Source: Mesorhizobium loti (GTDB lineage Bacteria; Pseudomonadota; Alphaproteobacteria; Rhizobiales; Rhizobiaceae). From it: DNA of 64,000 nucleotides. The translations under genes were made by a program, and so were the position numbers. Position 1 is the first letter of the stretch. Each line of letters begins with the position of its first letter. This document shows, piece by piece, positions 36,284-47,601 of the stretch. The notes below the pieces were generated by a model. It saw only the letters and a program-made list of their open reading frames with translations. It was not told the origin of the DNA and ran no database searches. The stretch lies in contig NZ_LPWA01000110.1 of NCBI RefSeq assembly GCF_001510895.1, positions 1 through 64,000 of the forward strand. Reading direction: 5' to 3'.

Positions 36284-36688
36284 CTGCACATTTCGCCACC
36301 GAGATTGATATGCCCATTGCTTGGGCCATGTGCTAAAGCGGAAGCATTGAGGCTTTTGGCGGTGCTTATTTGAGAATAATTATACAAAAAGGCGTGAGGG
36401 AGTTTCTTACGAACGCCGCATAAACCAGAATATTGTAGAAGCTATACGATTTTCTCGGAAGTCTCTCTGCTCCAGAGCTTATCGCTTCCTAATTCGCCGT
36501 GTCATTTATTTCGAACGCTAGCTTAGATCCCGGTGCGCCCGACTTGCTTTTTTCAGCTCAACTATACCGGCGAGGATTTCGTCCGATAATTAAGGTTAAC
36601 GAAGGGTAAATCAGCCGGATCGAATTTTCGGCTTGTGTCTCATTTCAACTCGAATAGCCTGTTTACAGGCGGATACGAGGACTTGAGA
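36284..36688. other. AT-rich intergenic region upstream of the acyltransferase gene
   Basis: About 400 bases, noticeably richer in A and T than its neighbours, for example gagaataattatacaaaaag near 36371. It is the probable promoter region of the downstream gene. I see no gene or repeat. A CtrA-like site is at 36596-36610. Confidence 0.5.
36596..36610 (+). promoter_or_regulatory. Possible CtrA site
   Basis: TTAA, seven bases, TAAA: one mismatch from TTAA-N7-TTAA. It lies 80 bases before the likely start of the acyltransferase gene. Short motif in AT-rich DNA, so weak evidence. Confidence 0.25.
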
Positions 36689-37450
36689 ATGGATGCTTCG
36701 GGAAATGATGCGCAGGCCGGCGCCGGCGCAAATGCGGGGTCGGCGCTGAACCGTTCGATCATGCAATTACTGGAGCATGTCGACTATCGTCTCATCACGG
36801 GGGGCGAGGATCTGGAGGCGATCTACCGCCTGCGCTATCAATCCTACCTGCGCTCCGGTATGTGCGGCCCGATCGCCAGCGGGATGTTCGAGGATCGCTG
36901 GGACAACCTGCCGAATTCCTACCGGTTCGGCGTCTATTTCGACGGCCACTTGGTCAGCACGCTGCGGCTCCACTACATTTCCCGCGAGCACCCCTATTCG
37001 CCCTCCGTCGACGCTTATCCGGAAATATTGGCCGAGCGGCTTGCCCGCGGAGAGACCTTCATCGACGGAACCCGGTTCGCAACCGATCCAGACAGCGCGC
37101 CAGCGCCCGGAGTCCTGCCTTTCCTGACGCTCAGGCTCGGCATGGTGGCCTCCTGTTACTTTGGCCAGACCGCGGTGCTCACCCCGGTCAAGGTCGAGCA
37201 TTCCGCTTACTACGCCCGCATCTTCCATGCCATCCAGCGGACCGAGGGCAAGGTGTTTCCGGGTGTCCTTGCTCCGATCGCCTTGTTCGAAATCCCCTGT
37301 GGCGAAAACTTGCGCCAGACACTCGAACGGTTCCCGTTCTTCAAGTCGACGCCGGTGGAACGGCGGATGATGTTCGCCAATCCGGCCATCAACCGGCTGA
37401 CGCCGCTCTCCATCGTGCCGACGGCGAAATACTATCGCGACGCTGCCTGA
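36689..37450 (+). CDS. N-acyl amino acid synthase FeeM-like / GNAT acyltransferase
   Basis: About 253 residues from ATG 36689 (preceded by AGGACTTGAGA); an in-frame GTG at 36635 would add 18 residues. The core fits FeeM and autoinducer-synthase-type acyltransferases: RLITGGEDLEAIYRLRYQSYLRSGMCG, FGVYFDGHLVSTLRLHYIS, PEILAERLARGETFIDGTRFA, PFLTLRLGMVASCYFGQTAVLTPVKVEHSAYYARIF. Such enzymes join acyl-ACP to an amino acid or similar amine to make lipid signals or lipids. It stands alone after the GGDEF-EAL gene. No transporter or regulator for a signal is adjacent, so the product is unknown. Confidence 0.78.
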   Translation: MDASGNDAQAGAGANAGSALNRSIMQLLEHVDYRLITGGEDLEAIYRLRYQSYLRSGMCGPIASGMFEDRWDNLPNSYRFGVYFDGHLVSTLRLHYISREHPYSPSVDAYPEILAERLARGETFIDGTRFATDPDSAPAPGVLPFLTLRLGMVASCYFGQTAVLTPVKVEHSAYYARIFHAIQRTEGKVFPGVLAPIALFEIPCGENLRQTLERFPFFKSTPVERRMMFANPAINRLTPLSIVPTAKYYRDAA

Positions 37451-37594
37451 AAGGGCGCCCTCGACGCAGCATGGACCTTTCCTGCAACTTTGCCGTTATA
37501 AGTAGCGGAGTCGCTATCGAGCGTCGCCGCAATCCTGCCCAACAGGCGTTTCGCCCGGGCTCATGTCGGGTTGCTCATGGGAAGGAATACGATC

Positions 37595-37744
37595 ATGACC
37601 ATCCACTCGCTTGCGCTCACGCCGCTGATCTCGCTGATTGCCGGCATACTGATCCTGGTGATGCCACGCCTGCTCAATTACATCGTCGCGCTCTACCTGA
37701 TCGTTGTCGGCCTGCTCGGCCTGTTTCCGCACCTCGCCGGCTGA
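37595..37744 (+). CDS. Small membrane protein (DUF3096 type)
   Basis: A 49-residue frame beginning MTIHSLALTPLISLIAGILI and ending in a stop at 37742-37744. It has two hydrophobic stretches (LISLIAGILILVMP and YIVALYLIVVGLLGLF) joined by RLLN, the pattern of DUF3096 proteins. GGAAGGAA precedes the start. Function unknown; probably inner membrane. Confidence 0.75.
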   Translation: MTIHSLALTPLISLIAGILILVMPRLLNYIVALYLIVVGLLGLFPHLAG

Positions 37745-37773
37745 AGCCCGGCAACATCCTCCGTCGCGGCTAA

Positions 37774-37875
37774 GCATGTCTCCCGAAAGTGGGAACCGGT
37801 TTCGGGACAAAGACATGCGCAAAATCAAAAGACCTAAAGCGCGCGGAGCGAATCTGAAAGATCGCAATGCGCTTC
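37774..37875. repeat. Palindromic repeat, family C
   Basis: gcatgtctcccgaaagtggg pairs with ggtttcgggacaaagacatg, followed by aaagcgcg ... gcgctt. This is a bipartite hairpin element of the type widely dispersed in rhizobia. It lies between the DUF3096 and cytochrome oxidase subunit IV genes. Confidence 0.8.
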
Positions 37876-38002
37876 ACGGCGTCCCGCCCCAATTTCAACT
37901 TTCATTTGAGGCTGTTGTCGCGGCCCGTGCGGCAATAGCGCCATTGCTCTCGGTTCGGCTTTTCGCTATGTGCCTCAAAGGCATTTTCGAAGAGGTATTC
38001 CT

Positions 38003-38227
38003 ATGGCTGATCACACGCCGACCGGTCCTGTCGAACTGGGCGCGCAGATGGACTATGCCGAGCATGATCGCACCTACAAGGCATTCCTCGCGCTTGCCAA
38101 ATACGGCTCGCTCGTCTGCGCCGCCATCCTGCTGGCCATGGCCTTCGGCTTCTTCGTCGGCGGCTTCTTCTCGGCGACCATCCTGTTCATCGTGATCATG
38201 GCCGTCGGCTATTTCATTCTGCGGTAG
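38003..38227 (+). CDS. aa3-type cytochrome c oxidase subunit IV
   Basis: 74 residues: a short N-terminal soluble part (MADHTPTGPVELGAQMDYAEHDRTYKAFLALAKYGS) and one or two C-terminal helices (LVCAAILLAMAFGFFVGGFFSATILFIVIMAVGYFIL). The MDYAEHxxTY motif is characteristic of alphaproteobacterial aa3-oxidase subunit IV. It lies just upstream of the transhydrogenase genes. Confidence 0.88.
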   Translation: MADHTPTGPVELGAQMDYAEHDRTYKAFLALAKYGSLVCAAILLAMAFGFFVGGFFSATILFIVIMAVGYFILR

Positions 38228-38313
38228 ACTTTCCAAGCCACTGCGTCTGACGTCTCGCTGGAGGTCCCGGCCGACGCCTTGCGCATCAAGGTTCCAGCCG
38301 AAAGGATCATGCG

Positions 38314-39594
38314 GTGGGGCAGACGGTATTCATCCCTCGTGAGCTTGATGCGAACGAGCCGCGTGTCGCGGCCTCGCCTGAGACGGTGAAACGGCTGGTG
38401 GGCCTGGGCTTCGAGGTGATCGTCGAGAAGGGCGCCGGCTTCGGCTCACGCATCACGGACCAGGATTTTGCTGCGGCGGGTGCCGCGATCGGCAAGGCTG
38501 CCGACGCATCGAAGGCCGACGTGGTGCTGAAAGTGCGCCGGCCGACCGATGCCGAGCTGAAAGGCTACAAGTCGGGCGCTGCCGTCATCGCCATCATGGA
38601 CCCCTACGGCAACGACGCGGCCGTGGCCGCGATGGCCAAGGCCGGCATCACCGCTTTTTCCATGGAGTTCATGCCGCGCATCACCCGCGCGCAGGTGATG
38701 GACGTCTTGTCCTCGCAGGCCAATCTCGCCGGCTACCAGGCGGTGATCGACGCGGCGGCCGAATATGACCGTGCGCTGCCGATGATGATGACGGCGGCGG
38801 GCACCGTGCCGGCTGCGAAAACCTTTATCATGGGCGTCGGCGTTGCCGGCCTGCAGGCGATCGCCACCGCGCGCCGTCTCGGCGCCGTCGTCACCGCCAC
38901 CGACGTGCGTCCGGCGGTGAAGGAACAGGTGCAGTCGCTCGGCGCGAAGTTCCTGGCGGTGGAGGACGAAGAGTTCAAGGCGGCCGAGACCGCCGGCGGC
39001 TACGCCAAGGAGATGTCGAAGGAATACCAGGCCAAGCAGGCGGCGCTCACCGCCGAGCATATCGCCAAGCAGGACATCGTCATCACCACGGCGCTGATCC
39101 CTGGACGTCCGGCGCCGAAGCTGGTTTCGGCCGCCATGGTCGCCTCGATGAAGCCGGGCTCAGTGATCGTCGACCTTGCGGTCGAGCGCGGCGGCAATGT
39201 CGAGGGCGCGGTGGCCGGCAAGGTCGTGACGACGGAAAACGGCGTCAAGATCGTCGGCCATCTCAACGTGCCTGGTCGTGTCGCGGCGTCGGCCTCGCTG
39301 CTCTATGCCAAGAACCTTTACGCCTTCCTCGAGACGATGGTCGACAAGGCGGCGAAAGAGCTTGCCATCAAGCGCGACGACGAACTGGTCAAGGCGACCA
39401 TGCTGACCGATGGCGGAAAGGTCGTGCACCCCAATTTCGCCAAGGCCGCCGAGGCGCCGCGCACCGAACCGGCGGCCATCCCCGCGACGATCATGGTCGC
39501 TGACACCTCCGACAAGCCTGTTGCGAAGAAGACAGCGGCGAAGAACCCTGCCGCAGCCAAGTCGCCCTCGTCCAAGTCGAAAGGGACCGCGTGA
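38314..39594 (+). CDS. pntAA: NAD(P) transhydrogenase alpha subunit, soluble part (part 1)
   Basis: Domain I of proton-translocating transhydrogenase, binding NAD(H). 426 residues from GTG 38314 (GQTVFIPRELDANEPRVAASPETVKRL). Alanine dehydrogenase-like Rossmann region FIMGVGVAGLQAIATARRLGAVVTATDVRP, and GRPAPKLVSAAMVASMKPGSVIVDLAVERGGN. The C-terminal tail (AKKTAAKNPAAAKSPSSKSKGTA) is Lys/Ala-rich linker. The stop overlaps the next start by one base, so pntAA-pntAB-pntB is one operon; the alpha subunit is split in two as in other alphaproteobacteria. Confidence 0.94.
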   Translation: MGQTVFIPRELDANEPRVAASPETVKRLVGLGFEVIVEKGAGFGSRITDQDFAAAGAAIGKAADASKADVVLKVRRPTDAELKGYKSGAAVIAIMDPYGNDAAVAAMAKAGITAFSMEFMPRITRAQVMDVLSSQANLAGYQAVIDAAAEYDRALPMMMTAAGTVPAAKTFIMGVGVAGLQAIATARRLGAVVTATDVRPAVKEQVQSLGAKFLAVEDEEFKAAETAGGYAKEMSKEYQAKQAALTAEHIAKQDIVITTALIPGRPAPKLVSAAMVASMKPGSVIVDLAVERGGNVEGAVAGKVVTTENGVKIVGHLNVPGRVAASASLLYAKNLYAFLETMVDKAAKELAIKRDDELVKATMLTDGGKVVHPNFAKAAEAPRTEPAAIPATIMVADTSDKPVAKKTAAKNPAAAKSPSSKSKGTA

Positions 39595-40016
39595 TGGAAC
39601 AGCTGCAGAAAGCCCTCGACCAGCTCGATCAGGCGACCGCCGCCGTTCGCCTCGCGGTGCAGGACCTGGCCAATGCGCCGGCCGGCGCCGAGGCCGCCGG
39701 CAACGCCGCGCACGCGCTGTCGGGCGGCGCCATCGATCCCTTCGTCTTCCGCTTCGCCATCTTCGTGCTGGCGATCTTCGTCGGCTACTATGTCGTCTGG
39801 TCGGTGACGCCGGCGCTGCACACGCCGCTGATGGCCGTCACCAACGCCATCTCCTCGGTCATCGTGGTCGGCTCGCTGCTCGCCGTCGGCATCGCCGCCT
39901 CCGGCCTTGCTGCGGGCTTCGGCTTCGTCGCCATGGTGCTGGTCTCGGTCAACATCTTCGGCGGCTTCCTCGTCACCCAGCGGATGCTCGCCATGTACAA
40001 GAAGAAGGACAAGTGA
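39594..40016 (+). CDS. pntAB: NAD(P) transhydrogenase alpha subunit, membrane part (part 2)
   Basis: 140 residues. A predicted coiled start (EQLQKALDQLDQATAAVRLAVQDLA) is followed by membrane helices DPFVFRFAIFVLAIFVGYYVVW, PLMAVTNAISSVIVVGSLLAVGI and FGFVAMVLVSVNIFGGFLVTQRMLAMYKKK. These are the helices that in fused PntA proteins form the C-terminal membrane domain of the proton channel. ATG 39594 overlaps the pntAA stop; pntB begins two bases after the stop. Confidence 0.94.
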   Translation: MEQLQKALDQLDQATAAVRLAVQDLANAPAGAEAAGNAAHALSGGAIDPFVFRFAIFVLAIFVGYYVVWSVTPALHTPLMAVTNAISSVIVVGSLLAVGIAASGLAAGFGFVAMVLVSVNIFGGFLVTQRMLAMYKKKDK

Positions 40017-40017
40017 C

Positions 40018-41415
40018 GTGACCGTCAATCTCGCTTCCTTCCTCTATCTGGTCTCCGGCATCCTGTTCATCCTGGCGCTGCGCGGTCTCTCGCATCCGAC
40101 CACCAGCCGCCAGGGCAATCTCTACGGCATGATCGGCATGGGCATTGCCATCGCCACCACGCTGGCGCTGGCGCTTCCGTCGGCCGGGCGCTTCGGCCTT
40201 ATCGTGCTGGGTCTCGCCATCGGCGGCGGTGTCGGCGCCTATGTGGCCCGCCGCATCGCCATGACCTCGATGCCGCAGCTGGTCGCCGCCTTCCATAGCC
40301 TCGTCGGCTTCGCAGCCGTCATGGTGGCGGCGGCCGCCATCTACGCGCCGGAAAGCTTCGGCATCGGCAGCGCGGGCGACATCCACGCCCAGGCGCTTGT
40401 CGAGATGAGCCTGGGTGTCGCCATCGGCGCCATCACCTTCACCGGCTCGGTCATCGCCTTCCTCAAGCTCGACGGCCGCATGTCCGGCAAGCCGATCATG
40501 ATCGGCGGCCGCCACCTGATCAACATCGCGCTCGGCGTCGCCCTGGTGGTGCTGATCGTGCTGCTCGTCACCTCCGAATCCAAGCTCGTCTTCTGGCTGA
40601 TCGTCGCCGCCTCGCTGGTGCTCGGCGTGCTCTTGATCATCCCGATCGGTGGCGCCGACATGCCGGTTGTTGTGTCGATGCTGAATTCTTACTCGGGCTG
40701 GGCCGCGGCGGCACTCGGCTTCACCCTCGGCAACCTGGCGCTGATCATCACCGGCGCGCTGGTGGGCTCGTCCGGTGCGATCCTGTCCTACATCATGTGC
40801 AAGGGCATGAACCGCTCCTTCATCTCCGTCATCCTCGGCGGCTTCGGCGGGGAAACGGCCGCGGCGGCCAGCGACGGCATCGAGCGCACGGTCAAGCAGG
40901 GTTCGGCCGACGACGCGGCTTACCTCATGATGAACGCGCAGAAGGTCATCATCGTGCCGGGCTACGGCATGGCCGTCGCCCAGGCGCAGCATGCGCTGCG
41001 CGAGATGGCCGACAAGCTCAAGGCCAATGGCGTCGAGGTAAAATACGCCATCCACCCGGTCGCCGGCCGCATGCCCGGCCACATGAACGTGCTCTTGGCC
41101 GAGGCCAATGTGCCCTACGATGAGGTGTTCGAGCTGGAGGACATCAACTCCGAGTTCGCGCAGGCCGACGTTGCCTATGTCATCGGCGCCAACGACGTCA
41201 CCAACCCGTCTGCGCGCGACGACAAGTCCTCGCCGATCTACGGCATGCCGATCCTCGACGTCGACAAGGCCCGCACCTGCCTGTTCGTCAAGCGCTCGCT
41301 GGGTTCCGGCTATGCCGGCATCGACAACACGCTGTTCTACAAGGACGGCACCATGATGCTGCTCGGCGACGCCAAGAAGATGACCGAGGAAATCGTCAAG
41401 GCGATGGATCACTGA
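40018..41415 (+). CDS. pntB: NAD(P) transhydrogenase beta subunit
   Basis: 465 residues. N-terminal membrane domain (LASFLYLVSGILFILALRGLSHPTTSRQGNLYGMIGM and following helices, including MTSMPQLVAAFHSLVGFAAV) and C-terminal NADP(H)-binding domain (VIIVPGYGMAVAQAQHALREMADKLKANGVEVKYAIHPVAGRMPGHMNVLLAEA, GANDVTNPSARDDKSSPIYGMPILDV, RSLGSGYAGIDNTLFY). The protein uses the proton gradient to drive NADPH formation. GTG 40018 is the start that fits homologues. Followed by a strong terminator. Confidence 0.95.
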   Translation: MTVNLASFLYLVSGILFILALRGLSHPTTSRQGNLYGMIGMGIAIATTLALALPSAGRFGLIVLGLAIGGGVGAYVARRIAMTSMPQLVAAFHSLVGFAAVMVAAAAIYAPESFGIGSAGDIHAQALVEMSLGVAIGAITFTGSVIAFLKLDGRMSGKPIMIGGRHLINIALGVALVVLIVLLVTSESKLVFWLIVAASLVLGVLLIIPIGGADMPVVVSMLNSYSGWAAAALGFTLGNLALIITGALVGSSGAILSYIMCKGMNRSFISVILGGFGGETAAAASDGIERTVKQGSADDAAYLMMNAQKVIIVPGYGMAVAQAQHALREMADKLKANGVEVKYAIHPVAGRMPGHMNVLLAEANVPYDEVFELEDINSEFAQADVAYVIGANDVTNPSARDDKSSPIYGMPILDVDKARTCLFVKRSLGSGYAGIDNTLFYKDGTMMLLGDAKKMTEEIVKAMDH

Positions 41416-41435
41416 TTAGCCGTGGTTTCTGCAAC

Positions 41436-41465
41436 AAAAAGCCCGGCAAAATGCCGGGCTTTTTT
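41436..41465. terminator. Bidirectional rho-independent terminator
   Basis: AGCCCGGCA and TGCCGGGCT form a nine-base stem with a three-base loop, flanked by A5 and T6 runs. It lies between the convergent pntB and gyrB genes and can serve both. Confidence 0.93.
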
Positions 41466-41489
41466 GCAGAAGGCTGTCGGCCGGTCGGC

Positions 41490-43961
<2,472 letters not shown>

Positions 43962-44210
43962 GAATACCTGTCTGATTGATGCTGCTGGGCTGGCGCTGAA
44001 AAATGGCCCCGAATCGCGCCGTTTTGATGTCCTAGATATAGGCGCAAATGACTGGTTTTCCAAGGTTTGCGGGCATTTTGCCGGCTTGTCGGGCAGCCTT
44101 TCGCAGGCTTCGGCGCGACGCGGCGGGGAGCGGGCGCAGGCGGCAGGGCCGTGCCGCCGCGAAAGCCGCGCCTGAGCACGGCCTCGCAGCCGGTCATATC
44201 GGGATTTCTG

Positions 44211-44792
44211 TTATTCGGAAGGGAGGCCGGCGCGCAGCGATTTCAGCGCCTCGCTCCAGCGGAACAGCTCGTCCAGCATGGTCCTCGCACCGCCCAGCAC
44301 CTGTTCGCTCGGATGGTAAGCGCCATTCTGGTCGAGCAGTGTCCTGTAGGCCGGCAACGCCACGCCTTCCGGGATCGGCATGACGCCGACTGAGGTGAGC
44401 AGTGGCTTCAGCGCCTGCGCCGCGCGCAGGCCGCCGGAAACGCCGCCATAGCTGAAGATGGCGGCGGGCTTGTAGCGCCACTCCTTGAGCAGATAGTCGA
44501 CCGCGTTCACGATCGCCGGTGCGACGAAATAATTATACTCCGGCGCCACGAAGACGAAGGCGTCGGCAGCGTCGATCGCCTTCGACCAGGCCTTGGTGTG
44601 GTCGTTCTCGTATTTGCGTAAGCGCGGATGATGCGGCTCGTCGAGCATCGGCAGCTTGAAGGCGGCTATGTCGGTCAGCACCGGCTCGAATTTGCCGTGC
44701 TCGCGCGCAAAGCCCGCCAGGCGTTCGGCAAAGATCGGACCGGCGCGTCCCGGTCGCGTGCTGCCGATGATGATGCTCAACTGATGCTTCAC
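44211..44792 (-). CDS. NAD(P)H-dependent FMN reductase family protein
   Basis: 193 residues from GTG 44792 (HQLSIIIGSTRPGRAG), with AAGGAG upstream. Flavodoxin-like fold; FMN phosphate loop GSTRPGR, then FVFVAPEYNYFVAPAIVNAVDYLLKEW and YGGVSGGLRAAQALKPLL, as in the SsuE/YwqN-like group. Enzymes of this group reduce flavins, quinones or azo compounds. It could in principle supply reduced FMN to the LLM monooxygenases at 1.4-3.6 kb, but it is not linked to them. Confidence 0.88.
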   Translation of the reverse strand: MKHQLSIIIGSTRPGRAGPIFAERLAGFAREHGKFEPVLTDIAAFKLPMLDEPHHPRLRKYENDHTKAWSKAIDAADAFVFVAPEYNYFVAPAIVNAVDYLLKEWRYKPAAIFSYGGVSGGLRAAQALKPLLTSVGVMPIPEGVALPAYRTLLDQNGAYHPSEQVLGGARTMLDELFRWSEALKSLRAGLPSE

Positions 44793-44973
44793 GGGTGGCT
44801 CCTTGATTGACAGTATCGGTTGGTGACTAATGTAAGCGATCATCATCAACAAGCAGCCATTGGCCGGCGCCGTTCACATTCAGGCGAGGCGATCGGTTCG
44901 CGGACTTGCCGCTCGGTCACATGGACGCCCGCTTTGCCGCGCATTACATTCGTGCTCGTAGCGGAGCATGCTC

Positions 44974-46344
44974 ATGGACACCAAGCCCGCCCCTTTCGTG
45001 CCGCCCGCGCCGAAGCCGCGCACCCAGCCGCCCTCGACGCTGGAGATGATGCGCATCGTCTATCGCAACCCGCTCGAGCTGTGGGGCGAGCACACTTACA
45101 ACGAGCCCTGGATCTCGGTGACCGGCATCGGCGGGCCGCTGGTCATCGCCAACGATCCCGGCCTGATCCGCCATGTGCTGATCGACAACGCCAAAAACTA
45201 CAAGATGGCGACGGTGCGCCAGCTGATCCTGCGCCCGATCCTGCGCGACGGGCTGCTAACCGCCGAGGGCGAGGTGTGGAAGCGCTCGCGCAAGGCGATG
45301 GCGCCGATGTTCACGCCGCGCCACATCTTTGGTTTCGCCGAGCCGATGCTGAAGCGCACGCTGGAATTCGTCGCACGCTACAAGGCCGGCGGCACGTCCG
45401 ACATCGCGCATGACATGACGCTGCTCACCTATGACATCCTCGCCGAGACGCTGTTTTCCGGCGAGATCGCCGGCGAGCCCGGCAGCTTCGCCAAGGAGAT
45501 AGACCGTCTGTTCGAGACCATGGGCCGCGTCGACCCGCTCGACCTGTTGCGCGCGCCGGAATGGCTGCCGCGCTTCACCCGCATCCGCGGCCGCAAGACC
45601 ATGGCCTATTTCCGCGACATCGTCGCCAACACGGTGAAGCTGCGCGAGGAGCGGCTGAAGCGCGATCCCGACCGCGTGCCGCAGGATTTCCTGACGCTGC
45701 TCCTGAAGGCCGAGGGGCCGGACGGCCTGACCCGCGCGGAAGTCGAGGACAACATCATCACCTTCATCGGTGCCGGGCATGAGACCACCGCGCGGGCGTT
45801 GGGTTGGACGATCTATTGCCTCGCCGAGGCGCCCTGGGAGCGCGACAAGGTCGAGCGCGAGATCGACGCGGTGCTGGCGAGCGAACCCGATCCGACGAAA
45901 TGGCTGGACGCCATGCCGCTCACCCGCGCCGCCTTCGAGGAGGCGCTCCGGCTCTATCCGCCGGCGCCCTCGATCAACCGCGAGCCGATCGAGCCGGAGA
46001 CCTGGAACGGTCTCTATATCCCGAAATACGCCGCCGTGCTGGTCATGCCCTGGGTCGTGCACCGCCACCGCAAGCTGTGGGACAGGCCGGACGCCTTCAT
46101 GCCGGAACGCTTCCATCCGGAAAACCGCGACCAGATCGACCGCTTCCAGTATCTGCCCTTCGGCGCCGGGCCGCGCGTCTGCATCGGCGCCAGCTTCGCC
46201 ATGCAGGAGGCGATCATCGCTTTAGCCATCCTGTTGTCGCGCTTCCGCTTCGACGTGACGGCCGAAACCCGGCCATGGCCGGTGCAAAAGCTGACCACGC
46301 AGCCGCAGGGCGGCCTGCCGATGCAGGTGTCCAGCCGCTGCTAG
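44974..46344 (+). CDS. Cytochrome P450
   Basis: 456 residues from ATG 44974 (spacing to GGAG fits; ATG 44968 is the alternative). I-helix oxygen-activation motif FIGAGHETTARALGWTIY, the ExxR in FEEALRLYPPAPSINRE, and the haem-binding loop FQYLPFGAGPRVCIGASFAMQE with the thiolate Cys. No membrane anchor, so a soluble bacterial P450 that needs separate redox partners, none of which are adjacent. Substrate unknown. Its TAG stop is the first three bases of a family B repeat array. Confidence 0.93.
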   Translation: MDTKPAPFVPPAPKPRTQPPSTLEMMRIVYRNPLELWGEHTYNEPWISVTGIGGPLVIANDPGLIRHVLIDNAKNYKMATVRQLILRPILRDGLLTAEGEVWKRSRKAMAPMFTPRHIFGFAEPMLKRTLEFVARYKAGGTSDIAHDMTLLTYDILAETLFSGEIAGEPGSFAKEIDRLFETMGRVDPLDLLRAPEWLPRFTRIRGRKTMAYFRDIVANTVKLREERLKRDPDRVPQDFLTLLLKAEGPDGLTRAEVEDNIITFIGAGHETTARALGWTIYCLAEAPWERDKVEREIDAVLASEPDPTKWLDAMPLTRAAFEEALRLYPPAPSINREPIEPETWNGLYIPKYAAVLVMPWVVHRHRKLWDRPDAFMPERFHPENRDQIDRFQYLPFGAGPRVCIGASFAMQEAIIALAILLSRFRFDVTAETRPWPVQKLTTQPQGGLPMQVSSRC

Positions 46345-46506
46345 AGCAATTCCAGGAAAAGTGTGTAGCGGTTTTCCGCCCGGAATTGCGTCGAAACAGC
46401 GCAATTCCAGGAAAAGTGTGTAGCGGTTTTCCGTCCGGAATTGCGTAGAAACAGCGCAATTCCAGGAAAAGTGTGTAACGGTTTTCCGTCCGGAATTGCG
46501 TAGAAG
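46342..46506. repeat. Three tandem family B repeats with 55-base period
   Basis: gcaattccaggaaaagtg begins at 46346, 46401 and 46456, exactly 55 bases apart, each closing with ccggaattgcg. Inner stem ggaaaa/ttttcc. The first copy provides the stop codon of the P450 gene. Confidence 0.93.
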
Positions 46507-46515
46507 CGCGTTTGA

Positions 46516-47498
46516 CTATCTATCGGCTATCGGCCGGCGCTGCTGGAACTGGCCGGCGGCGCGGAAACGCCAGAGGTAGCTGGGCAGGATCGTGGCGATC
46601 GCCTGCGGCTGGATGCCGAGGCCGGTGATCGTCCTGTTCGCCTTGGCGGCGGCTTCCGAGACGACATTGTGTTCGCGCAGTTGCAGGACCTGGTCCTTTG
46701 TCAAAAGCGGGCTGGGCAGGAGCTGAAGGATCGAGGCCTGGATGTTGGCCACCCACCACGGCACCGGCACCAGCAGCCGCCTGCGGTCGATGACGGCCAG
46801 CATCTCTTCCATGCATTCCTTGAAGGTCAGCACCTGCGGGCCGCCGAGCTCATAGACCTGGCCACCCCCGACCTTGCCGTCGACCGAGCGCGCGATCGCC
46901 TCGGCGACGTCGCCGACATAGACCGGCTGGAATTTCGTCTGCCCGCCGCCGATCAGCGGCAGCACCGGCGAATAGCGCGCCATGTTGGCGAAGCGGTTGA
47001 AGAAAGCGTCCTCCGGCCCGAAATTGATCGACGGCCGGAAGATCACGGCATCGGGGATCGTCTCGAGCACCGCTTTCTCGCCGAGCGCCTTGGTGCGGGC
47101 GTAGCCCGACTTCGAGTTCAGGTCGCGCCGAGCGCCGAGACATGGGTGAGGCCGGCGCCGACCGCGCGCGCGGCCTCGGCGACGGCGCGGGAGCCGAACT
47201 CGTGCACGGAGCCGAATTTCTGCCGGCCGGTTTCATGCAGGATGGCGACCAGGTTGACGACATGGTCGGCACCCTGCACGGCGCGATCGACCGACCAGCG
47301 CACGCGCACATTGGCCTGCACCGGCTGGATCTGGCCGACATTGCCGAGCGGCTGCACATGCCCGGCAAGGTCGGGCCGCCGGCAGGCGACCCGGATGCGA
47401 TAGCCGCGCTTGGCCAGCGCGCGCACGACATGGCGGCCGACAAAGCCGGACCCGCCGAAGACGACGACGAGCTTGGGGGTCTGCAGGATTTCAGTCAT
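46516..47498 (-). pseudogene. NAD(P)-binding epimerase-like protein (NDUFA9/complex I-associated type), one frameshift
   Basis: About 327 residues if corrected. Atypical short-chain dehydrogenase fold: VVVFGGSGFVGRHVVRALAKRGYRIRV, ADHVVNLVAILHETG, LTHVSALGA. The frame breaks near 47120 and NSKSGYARTKALGEKAVLE (with the YxxxK pair) continues in the next frame to the end (IFRPSINFGPEDAFFNRFANMARYSPVLPLIGGG). One missing C explains it. Bacterial members of the NDUFA9-like group are often near ubiquinone or polyprenyl functions; the precise reaction is unknown. Confidence 0.83.
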
Positions 47499-47601
47499 GG
47501 CTGGCTCCGGCGCGCTAGGCTTGGCTAGAGGCGTTCATAGTCGGTTTCGCGCCAAAGGCAAAGGGCAGGCGGGGCCGATCACGACCTTGTTTCGATCCGG
47601 C

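Noticed and set aside
34376..36289. 637-codon antisense frame over the GGDEF-EAL gene
   Set aside because: The sense strand has clear GGDEF and EAL motifs; the antisense frame has none.
44793..44967. Riboswitch or small RNA between the FMN reductase and P450 genes
   Set aside because: No conserved stem set or known aptamer sequence was visible.
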